The notes beneath the pieces are model-generated. The model saw only the letters and a program-made list of their open reading frames with translations. It was not told the origin of the DNA and did no database searches. DNA of 64,000 nt. It comes from Calditrichia bacterium. GTDB taxonomy: Bacteria > Calditrichota > Calditrichia > RBG-13-44-9 > J075. Every line of letters begins with the position of its first letter. The first letter of the stretch is position 1. A program made the position numbers and the translations under genes. Below, piece by piece: positions 8,837 through 16,541 of the stretch. The stretch lies in the NCBI GenBank assembly GCA_020635015.1, contig JACKAP010000011.1, forward strand, positions 124,001 to 188,000. The letters are read 5' to 3'.

Positions 8837-9541
8837 ATGAAAGCTTTAGATATTCGCAACATCACCAAGACCTATCATATGGCCAGCGAGGAAGTGCGCG
8901 CCCTACGCGGAGTTACGCTGGAATTGGAGCAGAATGAATACATTGCCATTATGGGACCTTCCGGCTCCGGTAAGTCGACTCTGATGAATGTGATCGGCTG
9001 TCTGGATACGCCTTCTTCCGGGGAATATTTCCTGGAGGGGGTGGATGTCAGCAAGATGAGCGACGACCAGTTGGCCGAGATCCGCAACCGCAAGATTGGC
9101 TTTGTGTTCCAGACCTTCAACCTGATTCCCCGTTCGGATGTGTTCCATAATGTAGAACTGCCGCTGATCTATGGAGGTCTTTCCGGCGCTGATCGACGCA
9201 AGTTGGCGGAAGCGGCAATTGAGAAAGTCGGGTTGAGCGACCGCATCACTCACAAGCCCAATGAACTCTCCGGGGGGCAGCGCCAGCGGGTGGCGATTGC
9301 CCGGGCGCTGGTGAATAATCCCTCGATCATCCTGGCCGACGAACCGACCGGGAATCTCGATACCGCCACCGGGGAGGAGATCATGCAGGTATTTAACGAT
9401 CTCCATGCCGCCGGCAATACCATCATTTTGGTGACGCACGAAACCGAGATCGCCCAGCATGCCCATCGCACCATCCGGCTGCGCGACGGCATGATCGAGA
9501 GCGATGAAAAAAACGGTGTTCTGCACCCAACTCTTAGCTAA
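8837..9541 (+). CDS. MacB/LolD-type ABC transporter ATPase
   Basis: 234 aa. ATPase of an ABC transporter of the MacB/LolD/FtsE group, which uses ATP to drive conformational change in periplasmic-domain permeases rather than classic transmembrane passage. Walker A is GPSGSGKS (about 40-47), the signature is LSGGQRQR (about 144-151), Walker B is IILADEPTGNLD (about 164-175), and the switch His is in VTHE. It lies 37 bp after the adaptor gene and 11 bp before the first permease. There is only one ATPase for two different permeases, so it presumably serves a heterodimer. Confidence 0.95.
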   Translation: MKALDIRNITKTYHMASEEVRALRGVTLELEQNEYIAIMGPSGSGKSTLMNVIGCLDTPSSGEYFLEGVDVSKMSDDQLAEIRNRKIGFVFQTFNLIPRSDVFHNVELPLIYGGLSGADRRKLAEAAIEKVGLSDRITHKPNELSGGQRQRVAIARALVNNPSIILADEPTGNLDTATGEEIMQVFNDLHAAGNTIILVTHETEIAQHAHRTIRLRDGMIESDEKNGVLHPTLS

Positions 9542-9552
9542 ACAGGAACGGC

Positions 9553-10788
9553 ATGAGATACCTATACGAACTCAGAGAATCATTGCGCATCGCCCTGGCG
9601 GCGATCAAAGCCAATAAAGCCCGCGGGGTGCTGACCACCCTGGGGATCATCATTGGGATCGTTGCCGTGGTCACAACCATGACCGCAGCAAACGGATTAC
9701 AGAATTCCTTCAAGGAGAGCATCTCGGCGGTAGGCTCGGACGTCCTGTATGTAACACGTATGCCCTGGATCATTACCGGTAATTTTTTTGAATACCGCAA
9801 TCGGGAAAATCTGACCCTGAAAGAGGCTCAGAAACTGGCGGCCCGTCTGAGCGAAGCGAAAGCAGTGAACCCGTCCAGCTATACCCAGCGAGACATTAAA
9901 TACCGTGCCAATCTGATGGAGGCGGTGACGGTGGTGGGCACTACCGACAAATATATCCGAGTGTCGAATGCCCTGCCGGAGTATGGGAGGTTCCTGATCC
10001 CGCAAGATGTCCAGTATAAACGCAATGTCTGTGTGATCGGCAGTGAGATCCAGGAAAAGCTGTTTGAGAATACCAACCCCATCAACAAGAGGATGAAAAT
10101 CGGCCGTTACTACTACCGGGTGGTAGGGGTGATGGAAAAGCAGGGGAGTGCCGGCTTTTTCGGTGGCCCCAATTTTGACCGCCAGATCATCGTGCCGATC
10201 ACCGCTTTTATCAAAACCTTCGGAGGCGCCAACCGCAGTTTCAGTATCTCCGTTAAAGCCCCCAGCCAGGAAGAAATGGCCGATTTCGAATATGCCGTCA
10301 TCGGGGAAATGCGCAAGATCCGTAAACTTAAACCCACCGAAAAAGACGATTTTTCGATCAACCAGATGAACACCCTGATGAACGCCTACAACAGCGTGAT
10401 GGGGGTGATTGTGATGATCGGCCTGGTTATCACCAGCGTCTCGCTGTTCGTGGGAGGGATCGGAGTGATGAACATCATGTTCGTGTCGGTCACCGAACGC
10501 ACCCGGGAGATCGGCATCCGCAAGGCGATCGGGGCCAAGAAACGGGCGATTTTGAGTCAATTCTTGTTTGAATCGTCTGTGATATGCCTGATCGGGGGCG
10601 TCATCGGTTTGCTGGTGGCGTACGGCGTGACCGCCCTGATCAACAACCTGATGATGCCGGCGAGCATCTCGCCATTTATCATGGCCGTCGCCCTGCTGGT
10701 ATCGATTCTGACCGGAGTCGTTTCCGGGATCATTCCGGCAATTAAGGCGGCGCGTCTGAATCCGATCGAAGCGTTGCGGTATGAGTAA
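9553..10788 (+). CDS. MacB/FtsX-family ABC permease, first subunit
   Basis: 411 aa. Four-TM architecture with one N-terminal TM (about residues 20-45), a large periplasmic domain (about 46-275) and three C-terminal TMs. The conserved cytoplasmic loop GGIGVMNIMFVSVTERTREIGIRKAIGA is the FtsX/MacB signature. The C-terminus ends IKAARLNPIEALRYE, typical of the family. Start ATG at 9553 after AGGAAC. It is paralogous to the next gene, with which it probably forms a heterodimer using the single ATPase. The substrate (antibiotic, peptide, lipoprotein or siderophore) cannot be told from the sequence. Confidence 0.92.
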   Translation: MRYLYELRESLRIALAAIKANKARGVLTTLGIIIGIVAVVTTMTAANGLQNSFKESISAVGSDVLYVTRMPWIITGNFFEYRNRENLTLKEAQKLAARLSEAKAVNPSSYTQRDIKYRANLMEAVTVVGTTDKYIRVSNALPEYGRFLIPQDVQYKRNVCVIGSEIQEKLFENTNPINKRMKIGRYYYRVVGVMEKQGSAGFFGGPNFDRQIIVPITAFIKTFGGANRSFSISVKAPSQEEMADFEYAVIGEMRKIRKLKPTEKDDFSINQMNTLMNAYNSVMGVIVMIGLVITSVSLFVGGIGVMNIMFVSVTERTREIGIRKAIGAKKRAILSQFLFESSVICLIGGVIGLLVAYGVTALINNLMMPASISPFIMAVALLVSILTGVVSGIIPAIKAARLNPIEALRYE

Positions 10789-10794
10789 TACCGG

Positions 10795-10880
10795 TTAATG
10801 GGTTGATGAGTTGATGGGTTAATGTGTAACGACAAGAAAGTAGTAACCCATTAACCCATCACCTCATTCACCCATCAACA
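10795..10880. repeat. Octamer-armed inverted repeat between permease genes
   Basis: Left arm of GGGTTGAT/GGGTTAAT-type words (about 10796-10828), a core of about 25 bp, and a right arm of CCCATTAA/CCCATCAC-type words (about 10850-10880). It could form a long imperfect hairpin in the transcript and so modulate expression between the two permease genes. Confidence 0.75.
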
Positions 10881-10903
10881 ATCACCTTCTCTGGAGCCAA
10901 GTA

Positions 10904-12151
10904 ATGAACTTCCTTGAAGCACTAAAAATGTCTTTTACCGCCATCACCACCCATAAACTCCGCTCGGCTTTGACCCTGATCGGGATTATTGCCGGGGTGG
11001 CGTCGATCATTGCGATTATGACCGGGATTTCGGTGATCCAGAATACCATCGAGAAAGAAATGAGCGTGTTGGGAAACACGACTTTCCAGGTGCAGAAGTG
11101 GGCTGCAGGGGGGCCGGTTAGCCGGGAAGAGATGCGCAAGATCATGCGACGCAAACCGGTAACCGTCGCCAATGCCGATGCCATCCGGGAGCGGGTAAAA
11201 TTGGTCGATCTGGTCGGCTCCGAGCTGTGGAGTTTTGGCTATACTGTCAGATACCGGGGGCAATCCACCGAACCGAACAAGACTATCTGCGGCGGCACTC
11301 CGGAATATTCGCTGAACAATACTCACTACATCGGATTGGGGCGGAATATTTCCAATGAAGATGTCAAGATCGGCCGACCGGTGGTGGTGCTGGGCTACGC
11401 GATCGCCGAAGAACTGTTTCCCTTCACCGATCCGATCGATAAAGTGATCAAACTCGACGGCCGCAAGTATACCGTAATTGGGGTATTCGAAGAGAAAAAA
11501 TCGGCTATGGGCGGCAATTATGACAACTACTGCCTGATCCCGATTACCCGGTTTCAGCAGATCTACGGGATGTATGACAACCGGGGCAACGCCCGTTCCG
11601 TCAATGTCACCGTGCGGGCAAAGTCGCCGGAAGTGCTGCGTGACGCTGTTGAGGAAACCCGTGGGGTGTTGCGCCAGGTGCGCAATGTCGATCCCCGGGA
11701 AGATGACGATTTTACCATTTTCACCAATGACAGCCAGATCAAATCCTTCAACCAGGCCACTGCCGGGGTGAAGATGGGCGCTTTTGTGATCGGTATTATC
11801 GCCCTGATTGTGGCCGGGATCGGCATCATGAATATCATGCTGGTGTCGGTCACCGAGCGCACCAAAGAAATCGGCATCCGTAAGGCGCTTGGCGCCAAGC
11901 GTAAGAATATCCTGATGCAATTTTTGCTGGAAGCGATCATGCTGTGCAACATCGGCGGTGTAGTCGGGGTGCTGGTGGGCTTTTCCCTGGGCAACCTGGT
12001 GTCGATTTTTACCGGATTCTCGGTCAGTGTGCCGTTAGAATGGGCGATTGGCGGTTTGGCTTTCTGCACGACCGTCGGGCTGATCTTCGGCATGTGGCCG
12101 GCAGTGATCGCTTCCAAGCTCGATCCGATCGAAGCGCTGCGGTATGAGTGA
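10904..12151 (+). CDS. MacB/FtsX-family ABC permease, second subunit
   Basis: 415 aa, paralogue of the preceding permease with the same layout: N-terminal TM (about 18-42), periplasmic domain, three C-terminal TMs, signature GIGIMNIMLVSVTERTKEIGIRKALGA, and the ending LDPIEALRYE. GGAG in CTCTGGAGCC precedes the ATG at 10904. The two permeases differ through most of the periplasmic region, which supports a heterodimer rather than a redundant duplicate. Last gene of the MacA-ATPase-permease-permease set. Confidence 0.92.
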   Translation: MNFLEALKMSFTAITTHKLRSALTLIGIIAGVASIIAIMTGISVIQNTIEKEMSVLGNTTFQVQKWAAGGPVSREEMRKIMRRKPVTVANADAIRERVKLVDLVGSELWSFGYTVRYRGQSTEPNKTICGGTPEYSLNNTHYIGLGRNISNEDVKIGRPVVVLGYAIAEELFPFTDPIDKVIKLDGRKYTVIGVFEEKKSAMGGNYDNYCLIPITRFQQIYGMYDNRGNARSVNVTVRAKSPEVLRDAVEETRGVLRQVRNVDPREDDDFTIFTNDSQIKSFNQATAGVKMGAFVIGIIALIVAGIGIMNIMLVSVTERTKEIGIRKALGAKRKNILMQFLLEAIMLCNIGGVVGVLVGFSLGNLVSIFTGFSVSVPLEWAIGGLAFCTTVGLIFGMWPAVIASKLDPIEALRYE

Positions 12152-12228
12152 AAAACAAATGCTTTTGTCCACGGATTACACGGATTTTCACTGATTAGAC
12201 AAAAGACTTAATTCTACCCATTCGCCTC
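12152..12228. other. Convergent intergenic spacer with CCACGGATT word
   Basis: Short spacer between convergent genes. It contains the dispersed word TCCACGGATTACACGGATT, which elsewhere forms paired arms (55.2-55.4 and 57.9-58.05 kb); here only one arm is seen. No clear intrinsic terminator. Confidence 0.4.
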
Positions 12229-13698
12229 TCACAAAATCGACACCCCTTCCCGAAAATCATACAACGTTTGCTGGCGCAGGCGGTAATAAGTAACCCAGTA
12301 GCGGCGCAGGGTCTGGATATAATTCTGGCGGGCGCCGTCCTTCTGGCTTTGAGCGTTATAGAGCTCGGTGATGTCGATTTTTCCAACCAGATAGCGGTTT
12401 TTGGTTACCTCATAGCGGCGGTTGGCGATGGTGTCGGCTTTTGCCGCCAGGATCACCTGCTCCTGCAGCAGCAGGAATTCCTCAGCCAGGAAGCGTACTT
12501 CCTGGACAAAATTTTCTTCCTGAAGATCCAGATCGGTCTGCAGCCGCTCCTGCTCCAGTCGGGCGGCCTGCACTACAGCCCGCGACCGCCCCCAATCCAG
12601 GATCGGCATTTGGAAGTTGACGGTGAAAAACTGCTGGTCGAGCGGGTCGCGATAGACCCCCGGAATGTTGTCGGCGCTTTGGTTAAAGCCGAAGCTGGCG
12701 GAGAGCGAAGCGCTGAATCCTGCCTCGGAACGGGCCCGGGATATGTCCTCCCGGGCACTCAGTCTCCGGGCGTCGTAGGTGAGGAAATTGCTGCGGTTGC
12801 GCCGGGCGTAAGCGATGGCGGTATCCGGCGAGATGCTCAGGGGGGCGGACCATGCCGGAGGGATCACCTCCACCTGGGCCTCGCCGGGCAGGCCCAGGGC
12901 AGTTTTCAGGCTGGCCAGGGCGCGCTGCAGGGCCAGGCGGGCCCCTGCTAATTCATTCCGGGCGGTCAGCAGAGCCAGCTCGATCTGCAGCAGTTCGTTC
13001 TCGGCAATGGTGCCAACCTGATAGCGGCCCTGGGAGATGGTATAAAGCGTGTCATTGATGGCCACATTAAACTCTGCATTGGCGACGTTCATCTGGGCGA
13101 TATAAAAATCGAAAAACGTATCGGTAATATCCACGGCGATCCCTTCCAGCGACTCCCGGTATTCCCGCTCGGCGATGCGGTAATCGAGATTTGCCCGGAG
13201 GCGGCGCCACTTACTGTCGTTATGCCGGAAGAGAGGCTGGAGAAAGCTGAACACCAGCGGGGTTGATTGCCAGAACAGGGTGTCCTGCCCGCCGCCGAAC
13301 TGGTCGATACGCTGCAGGCCGCTGGAAAGGGTCAACTGCCCGCCGGTCCAGGGGAGGGTCTGCACCAGGGAGAGGGTGGCGGAAGAGAAGGCGTCGCTCT
13401 GCGGGATAAAGGCTCGATTGCCGCCGTCGAGCACGATGGCGGTAATTGAGCGGTTTAGCCCCGGCGCATTGCCGTTTAGCACCACCCGGGGGAGCAGGTC
13501 GGCGCGGAAGGCGCGATAGTCCCAGTAGCGCCGCTGAAAACCGGCTTCCTCGATCGCGGCCGCCGGGCTGCCGTCACGGGCGAAATGGATGCAAGATTCC
13601 AGGGTGAAGCGATAGGAGGATCGCGACTGCTGAGCGGGTGAAAAGGCCGGCGTGAAAATCAGGAAAATTATCAATCCCGAAACAAACGTCAATTTCAT
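12229..13698 (-). CDS. TolC-family outer membrane efflux protein
   Basis: 489 aa. Outer-membrane channel of type I or tripartite export systems. Signal peptide MKLTFVSGLIIFLIFTPAFSPA precedes two OEP repeats built of long coiled-coil helices, with the usual alternation of amphipathic strands and helices. GGGAG lies just upstream of the ATG (minus strand). Convergent to the MacA-ABC cluster, so a natural channel partner although not co-transcribed. The length is typical of the family. Confidence 0.88.
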   Translation of the reverse strand: MKLTFVSGLIIFLIFTPAFSPAQQSRSSYRFTLESCIHFARDGSPAAAIEEAGFQRRYWDYRAFRADLLPRVVLNGNAPGLNRSITAIVLDGGNRAFIPQSDAFSSATLSLVQTLPWTGGQLTLSSGLQRIDQFGGGQDTLFWQSTPLVFSFLQPLFRHNDSKWRRLRANLDYRIAEREYRESLEGIAVDITDTFFDFYIAQMNVANAEFNVAINDTLYTISQGRYQVGTIAENELLQIELALLTARNELAGARLALQRALASLKTALGLPGEAQVEVIPPAWSAPLSISPDTAIAYARRNRSNFLTYDARRLSAREDISRARSEAGFSASLSASFGFNQSADNIPGVYRDPLDQQFFTVNFQMPILDWGRSRAVVQAARLEQERLQTDLDLQEENFVQEVRFLAEEFLLLQEQVILAAKADTIANRRYEVTKNRYLVGKIDITELYNAQSQKDGARQNYIQTLRRYWVTYYRLRQQTLYDFREGVSIL

Positions 13699-14023
13699 CG
13701 GTTACTCCCGGTTTTAATAGAATGCGGATGACACGGATGACACAGATTTGCGCAAGTGGGGAAAGATAGGTATAAAATAATTGTTTTTCAAATCAGGTTT
13801 TTGCTGAATTTGACTTAAAAATACCCTACATTAGCCACTGGCCGGCGGGAAATAGAATGCATAGTTAGCCTTATAAAAGAATAGATTCCTCGGCTGGCGC
13901 CTCGGAATGACAGAGCCCTCGTTATTTCGAACGTTGTTTGTGAGAAATCTGTAACCGTAAAAAACTTAGTGTGCAAAATAAAAAGAGTCGCTTGGGGAAC
14001 CCTCATAAAGTGCGAGGATAGGC
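13699..14023. other. Intergenic region with dispersed 90-bp repeat
   Basis: 325 bp between the divergent tolC and SRAP genes. Near 13720 there is a GCGGATGACACGGATGACAC word of the dispersed family. From about 13885 to 13975 lies an element starting TTCCTCGGCTGG and including CGGAATGAC, TTTCGAACGTT and GTGAGAAATCTGTAAC, which recurs at about 35218-35305. No gene seen. Confidence 0.7.
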
Positions 14024-14713
14024 ATGTGCGGGCGTTATTCGCTCTACACACATATTTCCCATCCGGAAGATTTTGAAGAACGCTTTGGGCTGCCGGCCGG
14101 TGAACTGCCGCCGTTTCCAGCAGGATATAACATCGGTCCCTACCGCGATGTGCCGGTGATCTTTCAGACGCCGGGGGAAGGGGTGCGGATGCGCCTGATG
14201 CAGTGGCAACTGGTGCCGGCATTTGCCAAGGAATTCAAATCCCAGTACGCGATGTTCAACTCCCGGGCGGAGACGATTACCTCCAAACCATTCTGGCAAA
14301 GATTGCTGCAAAATGCCCGCTGTATTTTTCCGGCAAACAACTTTTTTGAATGGGCCGCGGTGGAGGGGCAGAAGGTGCCGCATAAATTCTACCTGCCGGA
14401 GCAGCGGCTGCTGGCTTTCGGTGGTCTCTATTCGGTATGGCGCCATCCGGAGAGCGGGGAGGAGCGCTACAGTGCGTCGATCATCACCGTGCCGGCCAAT
14501 CCGCTGGTGGCGGCGGTGCATCCGCGCATGCCCCTGATCCTGCCCCGGGAGATCGAACAGAACTGGCTCGATCCGGCGGAACGATCGTTTGAGCGGCTGC
14601 AGCAGTGGCTACAGTCTTTCCCCGGGAATGACATGGGTGATGTGGAGGTTTCGCCGCGTCTGAACAATATCAAAAATGACGATTCGTCACTCATCGAGCC
14701 GCTGGCTTCCTGA
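14024..14713 (+). CDS. SRAP-domain DNA-protein crosslinking shield (YedK/HMCES family)
   Basis: 229 aa. HMCES/YedK proteins form a thiazolidine link between Cys2 and abasic sites in single-stranded DNA and protect them from cleavage. Here MCGRYSLY gives Cys2 after Met removal, FNSRAET carries the conserved Asn/Arg, NFFEW the conserved Glu, and HPRMPLIL the conserved His. Length matches the family. Start ATG at 14024 is fixed by the Cys2 requirement; upstream sequence TGCGAGGATAGGC offers AGGA. Followed 11 bp later by a SixA-like gene, but no functional link is known. Confidence 0.95.
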   Translation: MCGRYSLYTHISHPEDFEERFGLPAGELPPFPAGYNIGPYRDVPVIFQTPGEGVRMRLMQWQLVPAFAKEFKSQYAMFNSRAETITSKPFWQRLLQNARCIFPANNFFEWAAVEGQKVPHKFYLPEQRLLAFGGLYSVWRHPESGEERYSASIITVPANPLVAAVHPRMPLILPREIEQNWLDPAERSFERLQQWLQSFPGNDMGDVEVSPRLNNIKNDDSSLIEPLAS

Positions 14714-14724
14714 CGAGGAGAAAA

Positions 14725-15225
14725 ATGAAGACCCTCTATCTGATCCGTCATGCCAAATCGAGTTGGAAGCACGATTATCTTGCCGACTTCGACCGTCCGC
14801 TGAACAAACGCGGCAAGCGCGATGCGCCGGTGATGGGACGCCGCCTGAAGCAGCACGGAGTGCCGGAACTGTTTCTCTCCAGCCCCGCCCGGCGCGCAAT
14901 CCGCACCGCCGAGGTGATCGCGGATGAAACCGGCTATCCCTCCGAGCAAATCCGCACGGATGAAGCGATCTACCTCGCCGGGGAGAAAAGCTTGTTGAAA
15001 ATCATCGGCCGGATCGAGGACCGATTCGATTCCGTTGCCCTGTTCGGGCATAATCCCGGCTTTACCCTCCTGGCGAATCTCCTCAGCAATGAATCGGTGG
15101 AAAATATTCCGACTTGCGGAATCTTCTGTATCGGGTTAAATATTAAGAGTTGGAGGGACGTCGCCGCCGGTAAGGGGAAGATGATTTTTTTCGATTATCC
15201 CAAACGACATGTTAAAGACGAGTGA
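14725..15225 (+). CDS. SixA-like histidine phosphatase
   Basis: 166 aa. Small member of the histidine phosphatase (phosphoglycerate mutase-like) superfamily. LIRHAKSSW holds the RH motif with the phosphorylated His, and ALFGHNPGFT the second active-site His. SixA homologues dephosphorylate phospho-His in proteins, such as NPr; the target here is unknown. Preceded by GAGGAG just before the ATG and 11 bp after the SRAP gene; the next gene starts 6 bp after its stop. Confidence 0.88.
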   Translation: MKTLYLIRHAKSSWKHDYLADFDRPLNKRGKRDAPVMGRRLKQHGVPELFLSSPARRAIRTAEVIADETGYPSEQIRTDEAIYLAGEKSLLKIIGRIEDRFDSVALFGHNPGFTLLANLLSNESVENIPTCGIFCIGLNIKSWRDVAAGKGKMIFFDYPKRHVKDE

Positions 15226-15231
15226 GGAACG

Positions 15232-15609
15232 ATGCCTGCACAAACCATCGACATGAGAGACCTGTTGCTGGCCATTCACACCCAAAAAGACGTAGAGGCC
15301 GACGTCTGTCTGGACTTCGGCTGCCATCTGGAGACGGATGATCCCCGGCCGCTGATCAAATCGATCAATTATGTCATCAATTATCTAAATCAATTAACAG
15401 AAGGGCAGCTACAGGTCGGTTTGAACCTGCAGGCAGAGGATTTCCGGGTCAGCTACCTCGCCCTGACCGAAGCGGTCAATATCCCTCCCCTGAGCGAAAA
15501 GCTGGCAGAGGCGCTGCGGGAGTATGATGCTGATGTCGAGTTTGTGCACGATCCGGGAAAGTATGTGCAGGTGCTGCTGGTGTTTCGTCTGCCGGAAAAA
15601 AAAGGATGA
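15232..15609 (+). CDS. Protein of unknown function
   Basis: 125 aa, soluble, mixed alpha/beta. I recognise no domain. It begins 6 bp after the SixA-like gene with GAGGAACG before the ATG, so it is probably co-transcribed. The segment IKSINYVINYLNQLTEGQLQ looks helical and the C-terminus YVQVLLVFRLPEKK looks like a strand. No signal peptide, TM segment or cysteine motif. The real-gene call rests on codon style, RBS and operon spacing. Confidence 0.65.
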   Translation: MPAQTIDMRDLLLAIHTQKDVEADVCLDFGCHLETDDPRPLIKSINYVINYLNQLTEGQLQVGLNLQAEDFRVSYLALTEAVNIPPLSEKLAEALREYDADVEFVHDPGKYVQVLLVFRLPEKKG

Positions 15610-15774
15610 TAGCCACAGAGACACAGAGAGCACAGAGTTTTTTGTGAATGGGTTGATGTGTGTATGGGTTGATGGGAAAGACTTACATTATCACCGTTGT
15701 ATAATTTTTGGAAAAAATCTGTGTAAATCTGTCTAATCTGCAAAATCTGCGTGCAATTCAGTTTGCGCATGTTA
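15610..15774. repeat. Convergent spacer with short repeat words
   Basis: Contains CCACAGAGACACAGAGAGCACAG, GGGTTGATG-type words and AAATCTGTCTAATCTGC-type words, all belonging to the dispersed intergenic repeat families of this window. No gene or clean terminator seen. Confidence 0.6.
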
Positions 15775-16476
15775 TCAAATAAACCGCTCCCGCTTCTGCA
15801 AACGGAAAAGCCCCGCCAATACCGCCAGCACAATCCCGATAAATAGATACAACCGATTGTAGAAAATGGTATCCGCCCAAAGGCCCGGGTTGAGGTCGCG
15901 CGGTATGTCGTAGGGATTGAGAAACACCATCCATTTGCTGCCTTCAAAGATACCGCTGGTAATCCAGATGATCAGTCCGATGATGACCATGACGGCGGCA
16001 GTGCCGTTGCCGCTGCGGATCAGGGTGGAGAACATGAAGCCCAGGGCGCCGAAGAAGAAGATCGGGAACATCAGGTGAAAAGACATCCCGAATACCGGCA
16101 CCGGCACAAAAATCAGGCTGCTGAGCAGGCCGATCAGCAACAGAATCAGGTACACCACCCCGTAAATGATCCCCAGCCGCACCAGCCAGACCTTGTAGCG
16201 GTAGTTGGGAATGCCGAACAGCAGTTCGATGGTGCGGTTTTCCACGTCGTTCTGGATCCCGAAGGCGCTGGGATAAAAGATCAGCAGCAGCCCGGGGAGG
16301 ATCATCAGGTAATAGGCCGACTCTTCTGTGGGATAAGCATCGGGATCAAACAGGCTGATGATGGCGATCATCAGAAAAAAACCGACCGCCGCCAGCAGAA
16401 AATAAATGAATTTGTTGGCAAAGATGATCTTTAGATTATACCGGATCAACTGCCCGATCAAATGTAATTTCCCCAA
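15775..16476 (-). CDS. ABC-2 type transporter permease
   Basis: 233 aa with about six TM helices (for example FIYFLLAAVGFFLMIAIISL and a C-terminal LYLFIGIVLAVLAGLF). Membrane component of an ABC-2 exporter. The only plausible start is TTG at 16476, with GGAAAGGA seven bases upstream; this Shine-Dalgarno-like sequence belongs to the purine-rich (minus strand) tandem repeat at 16480-16541. It follows the RND-ABC fusion whose C-terminal ATPase would otherwise lack a partner, so it is the most likely membrane partner for that ATPase. Confidence 0.8.
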   Translation of the reverse strand: MGKLHLIGQLIRYNLKIIFANKFIYFLLAAVGFFLMIAIISLFDPDAYPTEESAYYLMILPGLLLIFYPSAFGIQNDVENRTIELLFGIPNYRYKVWLVRLGIIYGVVYLILLLIGLLSSLIFVPVPVFGMSFHLMFPIFFFGALGFMFSTLIRSGNGTAAVMVIIGLIIWITSGIFEGSKWMVFLNPYDIPRDLNPGLWADTIFYNRLYLFIGIVLAVLAGLFRLQKRERFI

Positions 16477-16541
16477 CCTTTATCCTTTCCCCTTTATCCT
16501 TCATCCTTCATCCTTCATCCTTCACCCTTCATCCTTCACCC
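16477..16541. repeat. Tandem CCTTCAT/CCTTTAT repeat at the RND-ABC/permease junction
   Basis: 7-mers of the CCTTCAT, CCTTTAT and CACCCTT type on the plus strand, read as AAGGATG/AAGGGTG on the coding strand. It supplies the last codons and TGA stop of the RND-ABC fusion (ending KGEG) and the SD-like purine run before the next gene. A related GGATAAAGG run lies at the other end of the fusion gene (21283-21312) in inverted orientation. Confidence 0.85.
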
